Of a stretch of DNA of 64,000 nt, positions 16,784-28,542 are shown in pieces. The notes under the pieces are model-generated. The model saw only the letters and a program-made list of their open reading frames with translations. It was not told the origin of the DNA and did no database searches. Both the position numbers and the translations under genes were made by a program. The DNA lies in the NCBI RefSeq assembly GCF_002732165.1, contig NZ_MRZO01000001.1:62001-126000 (forward strand), in the 5' to 3' direction. This stretch comes from Staphylococcus xylosus (GTDB lineage: Bacteria > Bacillota > Bacilli > Staphylococcales > Staphylococcaceae). The first letter of the stretch is position 1. Every line of letters starts with the position of its first letter.

Positions 16784-17740
16784 ATGGAATATATTAAAAG
16801 TAATAAAGTAGTTTTAATTGGAGATGGCGCTGTAGGCTCTAGTTATGCATTTGCATTAGTTGCTCAAGGGGTAGCGGATGAATTAGTGATTATTGATTTA
16901 GCAGAAGAAAAAGTTAAAGGTGACGTGATGGATTTGAACCACGCTGCACCTTATGGTGGGTCACCTATAAAGATAAAAGCGGGTAGCTATAAAGATTGTG
17001 ATAACGCAGACATAGTTGTAATTACTGCTGGCGCTGCTCAAAAACCAGGAGAAACAAGATTAGATTTAATTGAAAAAAACACAAAAATATTTAAAAATAT
17101 AGTGTCTGAAGTTATGAATTCAGGATTTGATGGTATTTTCCTTGTAGCTACAAATCCTGTAGATGTTTTGACTTATGTAACAAGAGAAGTTTCAGGTTTA
17201 CCAAAAGAAAAAGTCATTGGTTCTGGAACGATATTAGATACTGCAAGATTTAAATACGAATTAGCAGAAGAATTTGGCGTTTCAGATAGAAGTGTTCACG
17301 GACAAATTATAGGCGAGCACGGAGATTCAGAATTGGCAGTTTGGTCACAAGCAAATATTGCTGGTCAACCATTATATCAATTACTTAAAGATGATCCTGA
17401 AAGACAACACAGAATTGAAGAAATTTTTGTGAATACGCGTGATGCGGCGTATGATATTATTCAAGCTAAAGGGGCGACATACTACGGTATCGCTATGGGA
17501 TTGGTTCATATTACAAAAGCTATATTAAACAATCAAAATCTCGTCTTAACAGTTTCTAGTTATTTAGAAGGAGAATATGACCAAAAAGGTGTCTATGTTG
17601 GTGTACCTACAAAAATTAATCGACAAGGGGCAGTGAAAGTATTTGAAATACCTTTAAGCGAGGAAGAAGAGAAATTATTCAACAATTCTGTCAACATTTT
17701 GAAAGAAATGCAAAATAAAATATCTCATTTAATTGCATAA
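16784..17740 (+). CDS. ldh: L-lactate dehydrogenase
   Basis: A 318-residue NAD-dependent L-lactate dehydrogenase that regenerates NAD from pyruvate. The Rossmann motif is [10 protein letters not shown] (residues 13-22). Gln86 in AAQKPGETR marks lactate rather than malate specificity, Arg92 is the mobile-loop arginine, and His179 in GEHGDSE is the proton donor. It is monocistronic and controlled by a promoter sandwiched between two Rex operators, so it should be induced when NADH/NAD is high, that is in oxygen limitation or nitrosative stress. The position directly before rot is not one I know from S. aureus, which carries ldh copies elsewhere. Confidence 0.96.
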   Translation: MEYIKSNKVVLIGDGAVGSSYAFALVAQGVADELVIIDLAEEKVKGDVMDLNHAAPYGGSPIKIKAGSYKDCDNADIVVITAGAAQKPGETRLDLIEKNTKIFKNIVSEVMNSGFDGIFLVATNPVDVLTYVTREVSGLPKEKVIGSGTILDTARFKYELAEEFGVSDRSVHGQIIGEHGDSELAVWSQANIAGQPLYQLLKDDPERQHRIEEIFVNTRDAAYDIIQAKGATYYGIAMGLVHITKAILNNQNLVLTVSSYLEGEYDQKGVYVGVPTKINRQGAVKVFEIPLSEEEEKLFNNSVNILKEMQNKISHLIA

Positions 17741-17890
17741 TTCATAGTTTGAATTTAAACTGTATATAAGATTAATTTTATTAAAAATTCTAATATTTAT
17801 TCAGTGAAGAATTTATATCACAATGAATGGTGATTTTTATGAATTAATTTTACATGTTTAAACTTTATTCTATGATTGGGGGATTATTAT

Positions 17891-18292
17891 ATGGGGAAGA
17901 CATTTGCTGATAAAGTTGATGGCGTATTGCAATTGGAATCGGTATTAAAAGAAATTGATGATATTTTTGCCAAAGTACAAAAGCAATATAAAATGTCAAA
18001 AGAAGAAATATTGATTCTTCTTACACTTTGGAAAGAAGGTTCAATGACTTTAAAGGAAATGGATGATTTTGTTCATATTAAGTCTTATAAACGTACAAGA
18101 ACGTATAATGATTTAGTTGAAAAAACTTGGATCATTAAAGAAAGACCGCAGAATGATGAACGTACAGTTATCATACATTTCAATGAAGATTTAAAAGATC
18201 AACGGGAAAGTCTTTTAAACTTCTTTAAAGAAGAAATTGATGGCAAATCAACTAGTATTCAAAACAGTCTTAAATCTATCATTAATCTATAG
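17891..18292 (+). CDS. rot: Rot, SarA-family transcriptional regulator
   Basis: A 133-residue winged-helix regulator with the length and sequence pattern of S. aureus Rot: [35 protein letters not shown] and [17 protein letters not shown] are near-identical in the SarA-family fold, and the C-terminus [11 protein letters not shown] matches. The ATG at 17891 after GGGGGAT gives exactly 133 residues; a TTG five codons earlier would overlap the SD. In S. aureus Rot represses exoprotein genes, activates surface-protein genes and is silenced by RNAIII base pairing. Whether agr-RNAIII targets this leader cannot be judged here. A small inverted repeat (ATCAC/GTGAT, 17817-17834) lies upstream. Confidence 0.93.
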   Translation: MGKTFADKVDGVLQLESVLKEIDDIFAKVQKQYKMSKEEILILLTLWKEGSMTLKEMDDFVHIKSYKRTRTYNDLVEKTWIIKERPQNDERTVIIHFNEDLKDQRESLLNFFKEEIDGKSTSIQNSLKSIINL

Positions 18293-18300
18293 GGAATAGT

Positions 18301-18337
18301 AAAGCCACAGTGCCTAAGCACTGTGGCTTTATTTTTA
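18301..18337. terminator. Terminator between rot and mnmM
   Basis: AAAGCCACAGTGC pairs perfectly with GCACTGTGGCTTT over a 4-base loop, with ATTTTTAT on the plus strand. It ends rot and could also serve the convergent mnmM transcript. Confidence 0.9.
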
Positions 18338-18387
18338 TAAAAAATAAGTACTGCATATATCATATTGTATCTAGATGTGTCTTGTTA

Positions 18388-19898
<1,511 letters not shown>

Positions 19899-20007
19899 AT
19901 AACATTTTCCTTTCTAAATTCATTCTAGTTAAAGATTTTAACATATTTTAGTGATATAGTGTTTAGAGTAAAATGAGAAATTTAATTTTAGAAGGGAGCT
20001 TACTGTT

Positions 20008-21177
20008 ATGAATATGCCTAAATCAGTATGGTGGTTAGTTATTGGTATGGCATTAAATATCACAGGCTCAAGTTTTTTATGGCCGTTAAATACAATTTAT
20101 ATGAATGAACAATTAGATAAAAGTTTGACGATGGCTGGATTAGTGTTAATGATTAACTCTTTTGGTATGGTCATAGGTAATTTATTAGGTGGTAATTTAT
20201 TTGATAAATTAGGTGGTTATAGGACGATTATGATAGGCACTGTCATCTGTTTGATGAGTACAACGTTACTAAATTTTTATCATGGTTGGCCATGGTATGC
20301 AGTGTGGTTAGTAGCTTTGGGATTTGGTGGCGGCATGATAATACCAGCAATTTATGCATTAGCAGGTGCGGTATGGCCTAAAGGTGGTCGACAAACGTTT
20401 AATGCGATTTATTTGGCGCAAAACCTTGGTGTCGCCATTGGTGCTGCTTCAGGTGGTTTTGTCGCAGAGTTAAGTTTTAATTATATATTTATTGCTAATT
20501 TATTGATGTATGTAGCTTTTGCAATTGTTGCAGTTACTCAATTTAACATTAAATTAGATGTGAAAGTAAAATCGAATGATGCGATGAGTTTGTTATCGAA
20601 AGCATATCGACCACAATTTATAGCGTTATCGTTGCTGTGTGTCATGTTTAGCATATGTTGGGTAGCATATATTCAATGGGAAAGTACTATTGCATCATTT
20701 ACACAAGAAATAAATGTTTCTATGAGTCAATACAGTCTACTGTGGACAGTAAATGGTATTATGATTTTGGTGGCTCAACCATTGATTTCACCTGTTGTTA
20801 GGTTGTTAAAAGGTAATTTGAAATATCAAATGCTTGTAGGGATAATAATATTTATACTGTCATTCTTTGTTACAAGCTTTGCGGAACAATTTTCTGTATT
20901 CATGGTAGGTATGATTATACTTACGTTGGGTGAAATGTTTGTATGGCCAGCGGTGCCGACTATTGCTAACCAACTTGCGCCAAGTGGTAAAGAGGGATCA
21001 TTCCAAGGTTATGTTAATTCTGCTGCTACGGTAGGTAAAGCATTTGGACCATTAATCGGCGGTGTAGTGGTTGATACGTTTAATATGCAGGCTATGTTTT
21101 TAAGTATGATTTTCTTACTTGTGATAGCACTAATATTTTTAATGATATATGATAAAAAATTATCAAAAGAAATATAA
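20008..21177 (+). CDS. MFS transporter (YttB-like)
   Basis: A 389-residue major facilitator with 11-12 predicted membrane helices. The first cytoplasmic loop carries GGNLFDKLGGYRTIM, the MFS motif A, and helix 5 region contains AIGAASGGFVAEL. The C-terminal half repeats the pattern with GYVNSAATVGKAFGPLIGG. It looks like a multidrug-type exporter but the substrate is unknown. SD GAAGGGAGC. It stands between ytqA (divergent) and the leuS T-box leader. Confidence 0.85.
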   Translation: MNMPKSVWWLVIGMALNITGSSFLWPLNTIYMNEQLDKSLTMAGLVLMINSFGMVIGNLLGGNLFDKLGGYRTIMIGTVICLMSTTLLNFYHGWPWYAVWLVALGFGGGMIIPAIYALAGAVWPKGGRQTFNAIYLAQNLGVAIGAASGGFVAELSFNYIFIANLLMYVAFAIVAVTQFNIKLDVKVKSNDAMSLLSKAYRPQFIALSLLCVMFSICWVAYIQWESTIASFTQEINVSMSQYSLLWTVNGIMILVAQPLISPVVRLLKGNLKYQMLVGIIIFILSFFVTSFAEQFSVFMVGMIILTLGEMFVWPAVPTIANQLAPSGKEGSFQGYVNSAATVGKAFGPLIGGVVVDTFNMQAMFLSMIFLLVIALIFLMIYDKKLSKEI

Positions 21178-21483
21178 ATGTAAGTATAATATAAAATTTA
21201 CTAATTGTTATTATGATATTTTAAATAAAATTAATTGTAATTAGGGTCGAGCCAGAAATAAATGGCTCGGACTTCGTGCGTTTATTTAATATTACAAAGT
21301 GGAACACCTGAGCTAAGGTTCATGTATATGGGCCACTAATTAAACAAGTATAAGAAGCGGATCTTTAAATAAGTGCTTCTTTAAACTAGCTATTTATATA
21401 AAGAAGTAGTTCTTTAGTTTTACTCTTGAAATAAAAGTATTTTTCAAATATGATTAGTAATGTATATGGAGTAGTAGCTTCAA
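21178..21483. other. Region between the MFS gene and the leuS T-box
   Basis: It holds one strong hairpin, CGAGCCA with TGGCTCG (21248-21269), without a T tract, and several short repeated pieces such as GTGCTTCTTTAAA and AAAGAAGTAG. A promoter for leuS must lie in the second half but no clear -35/-10 pair stands out. No ORF with an SD is present. Confidence 0.45.
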
Positions 21484-21675
21484 GGTTTATCTACAGAGAG
21501 CTAGGGTTGGTGGAACCTAGCGTTAAACTACAAGTGAACTTACCAGGACTTATAGATAAATGATGACATCTCTTACTATTTTATTAAAATGAGTGCACAG
21601 TTCATGTGAAGTTGGGTGGTACCGCGGTGAAAATCGTCCCTATGTAATTCAATAATAGTTTGAGGTGTCTTTTTA
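21484..21675 (+). ncRNA. T-box leader of leuS (Leu specifier)
   Basis: Stem I is closed by GTTTATCT pairing with AGATAAAT (to 21561), with the AGAGAG and GGTTGGTGGAACC elements inside. The specifier loop reads GTGAACTTACC, giving CTT (Leu) at 21539-21541, in the same position as TAC in the tyrS leader of this window. The T-box sequence TGGGTGGTACCGCGG is at 21613-21627 and binds the uncharged tRNA CCA end. The terminator after it is weak: only GAGGTGTC followed by TTTTTATT is seen, which could pair with GACATCTC at 21565-21572. Confidence 0.95.
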
Positions 21676-21694
21676 TTAATTAGGAGGAGAAGTA

Positions 21695-24109
21695 GTGAAT
21701 TACAATCATAATGAAATCGAGAAAAAATGGCAGGATTACTGGGAAGAATATAAAACATTTAAAACAAGCGATAATTTAGGCCAAAAGAAATTTTACGCTT
21801 TAGATATGTTCCCTTATCCTTCTGGGGCAGGATTACATGTAGGACACCCTGAAGGTTATACAGCAACAGACATTATCTCTCGTTATAAACGTATGCAAGG
21901 TTATAACGTCTTACACCCGATGGGGTGGGATGCATTTGGTTTACCTGCAGAACAATATGCCCTAGATACCGGTAATGATCCTCGAGAATTTACTAAAGAA
22001 AATATTCAAACTTTTAAACGTCAAATCAAAGAATTAGGTTTTAGTTATGATTGGGATAGAGAAGTAAATACAACAGATCCAGAATATTACAAATGGACAC
22101 AATGGATTTTTATTCAACTTTATAATAAAGGATTAGCATATGTAGATGAAGTGGCAGTAAATTGGTGCCCCGCTTTAGGTACAGTTCTTTCAAATGAAGA
22201 AGTAGTAGATGGCGTGTCTGAACGAGGTGGCCATCCAGTTTATAGAAGACCTATGAAGCAATGGGTATTAAAAATCACTGAATATGCCGATAGATTATTA
22301 GAAGATTTAGATGACTTAGACTGGCCAGAATCACTTAAAGATATGCAACGTAATTGGATTGGTCGTTCTGAAGGTGCGTCGGTTACATTTGAAGTTGCTA
22401 ACTTGAATGAAGAAATAGAAGTCTTTACAACACGTGCAGATACAATTTATGGTGCATCGTTCTTAGTTTTAAGCCCAGAACATGAGCTTGTAAATAAAAT
22501 TACAACTGAAGATAAACGTGAAGCTATAGAGGCTTATCAAAAAGAAGCAGCTAAAAAATCTGACTTAGAACGTACTGGTTTATCCAAAGAAAAATCAGGT
22601 GTATTTACAGGTGCATACGCAATCAATCCATTGTCTGGAGAAGAAGTTCCTGTTTGGATAGCTGACTACGTGTTGTCTACTTATGGCACGGGTGCCGTGA
22701 TGGCAGTTCCAAGTGGCGACCAACGAGATTATGAGTTTGCGAAAGCTTTTGATTTACCTATAATTGAAGTCATTGAAGGTGGGGACATGACTCAAGAAGC
22801 ATTTACAGGCGATGGTCCTCATATCAACTCTGGGGAGTTAAATGGCTTATATAATGAAGCTGCAATTGAAAAAGCAGTTGAATTATTAGAAAATAAAAAT
22901 GCTGGTAGTAGAAAGGTAAATTACAAACTTAGAGACTGGTTATTTAGTCGTCAAAGGTACTGGGGTGAGCCGATACCAGTTATCCATTGGGAAGATGGTT
23001 CAATGACAACTGTTCCAGAAGATGAATTACCATTGTTACTACCTGAAACAGATGAAATTAAGCCTTCAGGAACTGGAGAATCACCACTTGCTAACATTGA
23101 TGAATTTGTAAATGTTGTCGATGAAGCTACAGGTATGAAAGGTCGTCGTGAAACAAATACAATGCCACAATGGGCTGGTAGTTGTTGGTATTACTTAAGA
23201 TATATCGATCCAAATAATGATAAAATGCTTGCCGATCCTGAAAAATTAAAACATTGGCTACCAGTAGATTTATATATTGGTGGAGTAGAGCACGCAGTGC
23301 TTCATTTATTATATGCTAGATTTTGGCATAAAGTATTATTTGATTTAGGCGTTGTACCGACGAAAGAGCCATTCCAAAAATTATATAACCAAGGTATGAT
23401 TTTAGGTGAAGGAAATGAAAAAATGAGCAAGTCTAAAGGTAACGTAATTAATCCAGATGATATTGTTCAATCACATGGCGCAGATACATTACGTTTATAT
23501 GAAATGTTCATGGGTCCACTTGATGCGGCGATTGCATGGAGTGAAAATGGCTTAGACGGTTCAAGACGTTTCTTAGATAGAATTTGGCGTTTACTAGTTA
23601 CTGAAAATGATTTAATTTCTAGCAAAGTGGTAAATACTAATAGTAAAGCATTAGATAAGAGTTATCATCAAACTGTGAAAAAAGTTACAGAAGATTATAA
23701 TTCTTTAAACTTTAACACTGCGATTAGTCAATTGATGGTATTTATCAACGATTGTTATAAAGCTGAAGAGATTTATAAACCTTATATTGAAGGCTTTATT
23801 AAAATGTTGGCACCAATTGCACCACATATTTCAGAAGAATTATGGGCTCGTTTAGGACATGAAGAAACAATCACTTATCAACCTTGGCCGTCTTATGATG
23901 AATCATTATTAGTTGATGATGAAATTGAGATTGTAATTCAGGTTAATGGAAAAGTGCGTGCTAAGGTTAATATGCCTAAAGATATCTCCAAAGAGGCGAT
24001 GGAAGAAGTCGCTCTAGGCAATGAAAATGTTAAATCTGAAATTGCTGGTAAAGATATTAAGAAGGTTATCGCAGTTCCTAAAAAGCTTGTTAATATCGTA
24101 GCTAAATAA
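21695..24109 (+). CDS. leuS: leucyl-tRNA synthetase
   Basis: A class I synthetase of 804 residues, the same length as in S. aureus. HIGH appears as [10 protein letters not shown] and KMSKS as EKMSKSKGN. The start is a GTG after TAGGAGGAG, giving [12 protein letters not shown], which matches the known N-terminus. The CP1 editing domain has two substitutions in normally constant motifs: FTTRADT (usually FTTRPDT) and [12 protein letters not shown] (usually AVP-A/G-HD-x-RDYEF), while both aspartates of the second motif remain. Controlled by the T-box upstream; a rhodanese gene follows 19 bases later. Confidence 0.98.
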   Translation: MNYNHNEIEKKWQDYWEEYKTFKTSDNLGQKKFYALDMFPYPSGAGLHVGHPEGYTATDIISRYKRMQGYNVLHPMGWDAFGLPAEQYALDTGNDPREFTKENIQTFKRQIKELGFSYDWDREVNTTDPEYYKWTQWIFIQLYNKGLAYVDEVAVNWCPALGTVLSNEEVVDGVSERGGHPVYRRPMKQWVLKITEYADRLLEDLDDLDWPESLKDMQRNWIGRSEGASVTFEVANLNEEIEVFTTRADTIYGASFLVLSPEHELVNKITTEDKREAIEAYQKEAAKKSDLERTGLSKEKSGVFTGAYAINPLSGEEVPVWIADYVLSTYGTGAVMAVPSGDQRDYEFAKAFDLPIIEVIEGGDMTQEAFTGDGPHINSGELNGLYNEAAIEKAVELLENKNAGSRKVNYKLRDWLFSRQRYWGEPIPVIHWEDGSMTTVPEDELPLLLPETDEIKPSGTGESPLANIDEFVNVVDEATGMKGRRETNTMPQWAGSCWYYLRYIDPNNDKMLADPEKLKHWLPVDLYIGGVEHAVLHLLYARFWHKVLFDLGVVPTKEPFQKLYNQGMILGEGNEKMSKSKGNVINPDDIVQSHGADTLRLYEMFMGPLDAAIAWSENGLDGSRRFLDRIWRLLVTENDLISSKVVNTNSKALDKSYHQTVKKVTEDYNSLNFNTAISQLMVFINDCYKAEEIYKPYIEGFIKMLAPIAPHISEELWARLGHEETITYQPWPSYDESLLVDDEIEIVIQVNGKVRAKVNMPKDISKEAMEEVALGNENVKSEIAGKDIKKVIAVPKKLVNIVAK

Positions 24110-24128
24110 TTAATTGGAGGAATTAATA

Positions 24129-24440
24129 ATGGAATCTATTACAATTGATGAATTAAAAAGTGAAATTTTAGATGCTAATCCTGTTAATATCATTGACGTT
24201 AGAACTGATGAAGAAACGGCGATGGGAATTATTCCCGGTGCAAAAACAATTCCAATGAATAAAATACCAGAAAACCTTAACCAATTTAATGAAAATGATA
24301 CTTATTATATTATATGTAAAGTTGGTGGCAGAAGTGCGCAAGTCGTTCAATATCTTGAACAAAACGGCGTTAATGCAGTGAACGTTGAAGGCGGTATGGA
24401 TGCTTGGGGAGACGAAGGTTTAGAACTGAAAAGTGTCTAA
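24129..24440 (+). CDS. single-domain rhodanese-like sulfurtransferase
   Basis: A 103-residue rhodanese with the active-site Cys in YYIICKVGGRSAQV, in a six-residue loop typical of sulfurtransferases; NIIDVRTDEE is the conserved N-terminal signature. The ATG at 24129 follows TTGGAGGAAT. It is placed 19 bases after leuS with no terminator between, so it is cotranscribed. The sulfur acceptor is unknown; such proteins often feed tRNA thiolation. Confidence 0.9.
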   Translation: MESITIDELKSEILDANPVNIIDVRTDEETAMGIIPGAKTIPMNKIPENLNQFNENDTYYIICKVGGRSAQVVQYLEQNGVNAVNVEGGMDAWGDEGLELKSV

Positions 24441-24515
24441 TTTTTGCAAGAAAAAATGAATAATCGTACATATATCATTGTAAAGTAGTGATATGTGTAT
24501 TCTGGTTTAATTTAT

Positions 24516-24567
24516 AAGTGCTTCGAGGTAGCCACTTTATTCAAGTGTCTACTTTGAAGTGCTTTTT
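24516..24567 (+). terminator. Terminator of leuS-rhodanese operon
   Basis: A long imperfect stem starting AAGTGCTTC and closing GAAGTGCTTT, with AGGTAG/CTACTT and CACTT/AAGTG inside, is followed by T6. Confidence 0.88.
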
Positions 24568-24652
24568 TATTGTGGTTTTTGAAGAGATTCTATTTTTGAA
24601 AGATTGAGATAGAATATTTTAGAAATTGTGGGTGAATTAAACTGCATATAAC

Positions 24653-24698
24653 AAAAAAACAGCCCAAAACATAAATTATATGTAAAGTGAGCTGTTTA
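24653..24698 (-). terminator. Terminator of the HI0933-type flavoprotein gene
   Basis: On the minus strand AAACAGC pairs with GCTGTTT and is followed by TTTTTTGTT, about 90 bases beyond the stop. The rest of the interval 24441-24787 holds nothing I recognise. Confidence 0.75.
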
Positions 24699-24787
24699 AG
24701 TATTTATAAAAATTGTAGATTATATAATTTGAGGATGATTAATACGGTATATGATTGCGAATGTAATATTGTTTTCAATATTTAAAT

Positions 24788-26062
24788 CTAAAGCGTTTGA
24801 GTTGTAGAGACAAATTCACTTGCATTAGTGCCGGCAACATGCCCTGTAACTAAGGCACTAGTAATATTATAACCGCCAGTATAACCGTGAATGTCTAACA
24901 CTTCACCACATAAAAATAAGCCAGGGATAATTTTTGACATCATTGTTTTAGGCTGTATTTCTTTTAGTGAAACCCCGCCGCCGGTTACAAATGCTTTCTC
25001 AATGGATAATGTGCCGTTGACATAAAAAGTAAACCCTTTTAATAACGCTACAATATTATTGATTTGTGCGTTGGAAATGTGATGTGCAGTTAAATCATCA
25101 GGGATGTCTGCCTGTTCGATAATAAATAATAAATAGCGCTCTTCAATTAAACCATGTAAACTGTTCTTGATGTACTTGTCTGGCGTGTCTTCAAGTAAAC
25201 TGCGGATTTTTAGTTCTAATTCATTTTGAGTTAATTCTGGAAAAGCATCGATTTGCATTTGTATCTCTTGTCGTTTTTGGTTTTTTTGTTCTTTATAAAC
25301 GAATTGGCTACATCTTAATGCAGCAGGACCACTGATACCAAAATGTGTGAACAACATGTCCATTTGATGTGTGATTCTTGTTTTTCCATTCTTTTTTAAA
25401 ACAGAAAGTGCTACATCTTTTAAACTCAATCCTTTTAGCCGTTTATTCTTAATGAAAGGTTCAGCAGAAGTAATTGGGACTTCAGTAGGAAATAATTCAG
25501 TGATGGAATGACCTAATTGTTCTGCAAATTTATAACCATCCCCAGTAGAACCTGTTTGTGGCACACTTGTACCACCAGTTGCAATAACTAAACTTTGACT
25601 TTCAAAAGACTGTTGATCATTAAGCGACACTTGGAAAGTTTGATTATCAGTGTATGAAATTGAAGCAACAGTGGCTTCTTCTTTAACTTCTACTTTATTT
25701 TGTTGCAAAGTGTGAATAAGCGCATCCACAACATCTTGAGCTTTATTAGAAACTGGGAACATACGTCCGTGATCTTCTTCTTTTAAAGATACGCCTCTTG
25801 ATTCAAAGAAATGAATGATGGATTCATTATCAAAAACTGAGAAAGGGCTATATAAAAATTTTCCATTACCAGGAATGTTTTTTATAATTTCATCATAAGG
25901 AAGACGATTGGTTACATTGCAACGACCACCACCAGAAATTTTTAATTTGCGGCCTAGTCCTTTTTTCTTTTCAATCAATAAAACGCTATTGCTTGATTGA
26001 CTTGCAGCAGCTGCTGCCATAAGTCCACTTGGACCACCGCCTATAATAATTGTTTGATACAT
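24788..26062 (-). CDS. HI0933-family flavoprotein (NAD(P)/FAD-dependent oxidoreductase)
   Basis: A 424-residue flavoprotein of the HI0933 family. The FAD fold starts at the N-terminus, TIIIGGGPSGLMAAAAAS, followed by GLGRKLKISGGGRCNVTN, a strong family signature. The central part has TGGTSVPQTGSTGDGYKFA, and the C-terminus TGGYNITSALVTGHVAGTNA completes FAD binding. The reaction of the staphylococcal member is not established; a relative, BaiN, was proposed to act on bile acids. SD GGGAGGCAAT. It is divergent from murJ, with a 130-base gap. Confidence 0.9.
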   Translation of the reverse strand: MYQTIIIGGGPSGLMAAAAASQSSNSVLLIEKKKGLGRKLKISGGGRCNVTNRLPYDEIIKNIPGNGKFLYSPFSVFDNESIIHFFESRGVSLKEEDHGRMFPVSNKAQDVVDALIHTLQQNKVEVKEEATVASISYTDNQTFQVSLNDQQSFESQSLVIATGGTSVPQTGSTGDGYKFAEQLGHSITELFPTEVPITSAEPFIKNKRLKGLSLKDVALSVLKKNGKTRITHQMDMLFTHFGISGPAALRCSQFVYKEQKNQKRQEIQMQIDAFPELTQNELELKIRSLLEDTPDKYIKNSLHGLIEERYLLFIIEQADIPDDLTAHHISNAQINNIVALLKGFTFYVNGTLSIEKAFVTGGGVSLKEIQPKTMMSKIIPGLFLCGEVLDIHGYTGGYNITSALVTGHVAGTNASEFVSTTQTL

Positions 26063-26191
26063 TTCATTGCCTCCCTTTACTAAATAGTGTTATTTTATAG
26101 TTTATAGTAATATAGTTTTGAAAAAAAGTGGTTATAACGTTATTATTGAAGTTATGAGTGTAAAAATTTAATTTGAGATAGGAAGATCTGA

Positions 26192-27829
26192 ATGAGTGAA
26201 AGTAAAGAATTAGTTAGGGGTACCTTTTTAATCACCCTTAGTATATTGATTACTAAAGTTCTGGGTGTAATATATATTATTCCATTCTACTCCATTATTG
26301 GCGGGGAAGAAAAATTGGCACCTTTTAACTATGCATATACGCCATATAATATTGCAATTGCAATTGCAACTGCTGGTGTGCCGTTAGCGGCGTCTAAATA
26401 TGTATCTAAGTATAATGCTTTAGGTGCATATAAAGTAAGTGAAAAGTTATATAAATCTAGTTTTATCGTAATGACCATTACTGGATTTATAGGATTTTTC
26501 ATTTTATATTTATTAGCTCCAAGTATAGCGAGCATCACATTGGCTCATGAATCAGGAGCTAAGGGTGGCTGGTCAGTTGATGACATTACCTGGATTATTA
26601 GAATTATCAGTATGGTCGTCATATTTATTCCGTTACTCGCTACATGGCGTGGTGTGTTCCAAGGTTATAAATCAATGGGACCGACAGCAGTATCAGAAGT
26701 TATAGAACAAATTGCACGTATCTTATTTATTCTAATTGGAAGTTATCTAGTACTTAATGTCTTTAATGGAAGTGTATTACAAGCTAATGGTGTTGCAACG
26801 TTTGCTGCAGCAATAGGTGCTGTAGCTGGTATCTTTACATTGTGGTACTACTGGCGAAAAAGAAAACCTAATATTGAAAAAATGGTTGCAACAGATGTTT
26901 CCGGTATAAGTGTTTCATATGGAAAAATGTATAAAGAAATTATTTCGTATAGTATTCCATTTGTTATTGTTAGTTTGAATTTTCCGTTGTTTAATTTAGT
27001 TGACCAATTTACACATAATGGTGCTTTAGATTTAGCAGGTGTACCGAGCCGATTACATGACTATTTCTTTACTATTTTAAATATGACTACAAATAAAATA
27101 GTGATGATTCCAACGTCACTATCAGCTGGTTTTGCAGTAAGTTTAATTCCATTTATTACAAAAACATACGAATCTGGCGAGTTAAGTGAAATGCATAGAC
27201 AAATTAGAACTTCTTTAGGTGTATTAATGTATATCACAGTACCAGCAAGTTTAGGAATTATGGCTTTAGCATTACCGTTATATACTGTGTTCTATAGTTA
27301 TAATGTTGATGGAAGTCAGCTACTATTCTATTATGCACCAGTTGCTATTTTAATTGGATTGTTAAGTGTGACAGCATCTATGCTACAAGGTATAGACAAG
27401 CAAAAATTGACAGTATTTGTAATTTTATCAGCGGTTGTTTTAAAAGTTATACTTAACACACCACTAATTATGGCTTTCCATACAGCTGGCGCAATTTTAA
27501 GTACAGCGATTGCATTATTGTTTGCTGTTTTATGTAATTTTTATATACTTAAAAAATATGCGAAATTTGATTTCTCAGAAACATGGTTACACTTTGGTAA
27601 AATATTCCTATATGGTTTAATCATGATGATTGTTGTTGAATTATCATCATTCATATTACAAATGATGATTTCACCAGAATCTAAAATAGGTTCATTAGCT
27701 ATTTTAATTATAAGTGTAGTAATTGGTATGATCATTTATGGAAGTATCACTATGAAGACAAAGTTAGCCGATCAATTTTTAGGAGAAATGCCAAATAAAC
27801 TTAGACGTAAATTAGGGATTATTAAATGA
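26192..27829 (+). CDS. murJ: lipid II flippase MurJ (MATE/MOP superfamily)
   Basis: A 545-residue polytopic protein with about 14 membrane helices, of the MOP superfamily. The N-terminal ELVRGTFLITLSILITKVLG and the central FPLFNLVDQFTH and SLSAGFAVSLIPFITK match MurJ/YtgP. The S. aureus counterpart (SAV1754) is the essential flippase of lipid II and target of the inhibitors DMPI and CDFI. SD GATAGGAAGA. The stop overlaps the start of rsuA by 4 bases (ATGA), so the two are translationally coupled. Confidence 0.88.
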   Translation: MSESKELVRGTFLITLSILITKVLGVIYIIPFYSIIGGEEKLAPFNYAYTPYNIAIAIATAGVPLAASKYVSKYNALGAYKVSEKLYKSSFIVMTITGFIGFFILYLLAPSIASITLAHESGAKGGWSVDDITWIIRIISMVVIFIPLLATWRGVFQGYKSMGPTAVSEVIEQIARILFILIGSYLVLNVFNGSVLQANGVATFAAAIGAVAGIFTLWYYWRKRKPNIEKMVATDVSGISVSYGKMYKEIISYSIPFVIVSLNFPLFNLVDQFTHNGALDLAGVPSRLHDYFFTILNMTTNKIVMIPTSLSAGFAVSLIPFITKTYESGELSEMHRQIRTSLGVLMYITVPASLGIMALALPLYTVFYSYNVDGSQLLFYYAPVAILIGLLSVTASMLQGIDKQKLTVFVILSAVVLKVILNTPLIMAFHTAGAILSTAIALLFAVLCNFYILKKYAKFDFSETWLHFGKIFLYGLIMMIVVELSSFILQMMISPESKIGSLAILIISVVIGMIIYGSITMKTKLADQFLGEMPNKLRRKLGIIK

Positions 27830-28524
27830 GATTAGATAAGTTTTTAGCAAATATGGGTGTAGGTACACGTACCGAAGTTAAGCAATTATTAAAAAAGAAA
27901 CAAGTAACTGTGAATGATAATATAGAAACGTCACCCAAAAGGCAATTAAACCCAGATGTTGATGTTGTAACAGTAAATGATACGCGCATTCAATATATTG
28001 ATAAAGTATATTTAATGCTAAACAAACCTAAGGGCTATATTTCAGCAACTGAAGATGACAAACAACAGACTGTCATTGATTTGGTCGATGAATATAAATA
28101 TTTGAATGTTTTTCCGGTGGGACGTTTGGATAAAGATACAGAAGGTTTATTACTAATTACTAACGATGGGCAATTCAACCACGACTTAATGAGTCCAACG
28201 AAGCATGTTCCTAAAACATATGAAGTGGTTTCTGAAAAAAATATTACAAAAAATGATATAAATGCATTTAAAGTGGGTATTGAATTAAATGAAGGATTTG
28301 CAAAACCAGCGGAATTAATGAAAAGTGATGAAATGTATAAATCATTTGTTACGATTCATGAAGGACGTTATCATCAAGTTAAGCGTATGTTTCATGCGAT
28401 AAATAATGAAGTTATAGAATTGAAACGTATTAGCATTGGAGATCTTCATCTTGATTTAACATTGGCACCAGGAGAATATCGTCATTTAAATCAACAAGAT
28501 TTTAAAAGCTTAGGATTAAAATAA
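27826..28524 (+). CDS. rsuA: 16S rRNA pseudouridine516 synthase (RsuA family)
   Basis: A 232-residue pseudouridine synthase. An N-terminal S4 domain (residues 1-55, MRLDKFLANMGVGTRTEVKQ) is followed by the catalytic domain with the active-site Asp in FPVGRLDKDTEGLLLITNDG and KTYEV. The length and motif type fit RsuA, which modifies 16S rRNA, rather than the longer RluB. It overlaps murJ by 4 bases and is followed at 18 bases by a small protein gene. Confidence 0.92.
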   Translation: MRLDKFLANMGVGTRTEVKQLLKKKQVTVNDNIETSPKRQLNPDVDVVTVNDTRIQYIDKVYLMLNKPKGYISATEDDKQQTVIDLVDEYKYLNVFPVGRLDKDTEGLLLITNDGQFNHDLMSPTKHVPKTYEVVSEKNITKNDINAFKVGIELNEGFAKPAELMKSDEMYKSFVTIHEGRYHQVKRMFHAINNEVIELKRISIGDLHLDLTLAPGEYRHLNQQDFKSLGLK

Positions 28525-28542
28525 AGAAGAGGTGTAGTTATT

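Noticed and set aside
17850-17890. GTTTAA followed by GGGGAT before rot, as a sigma-B promoter
   Set aside because: The spacer of 16-17 bases and the GGGGAT box depart from the consensus, and the G-run is the rot SD.
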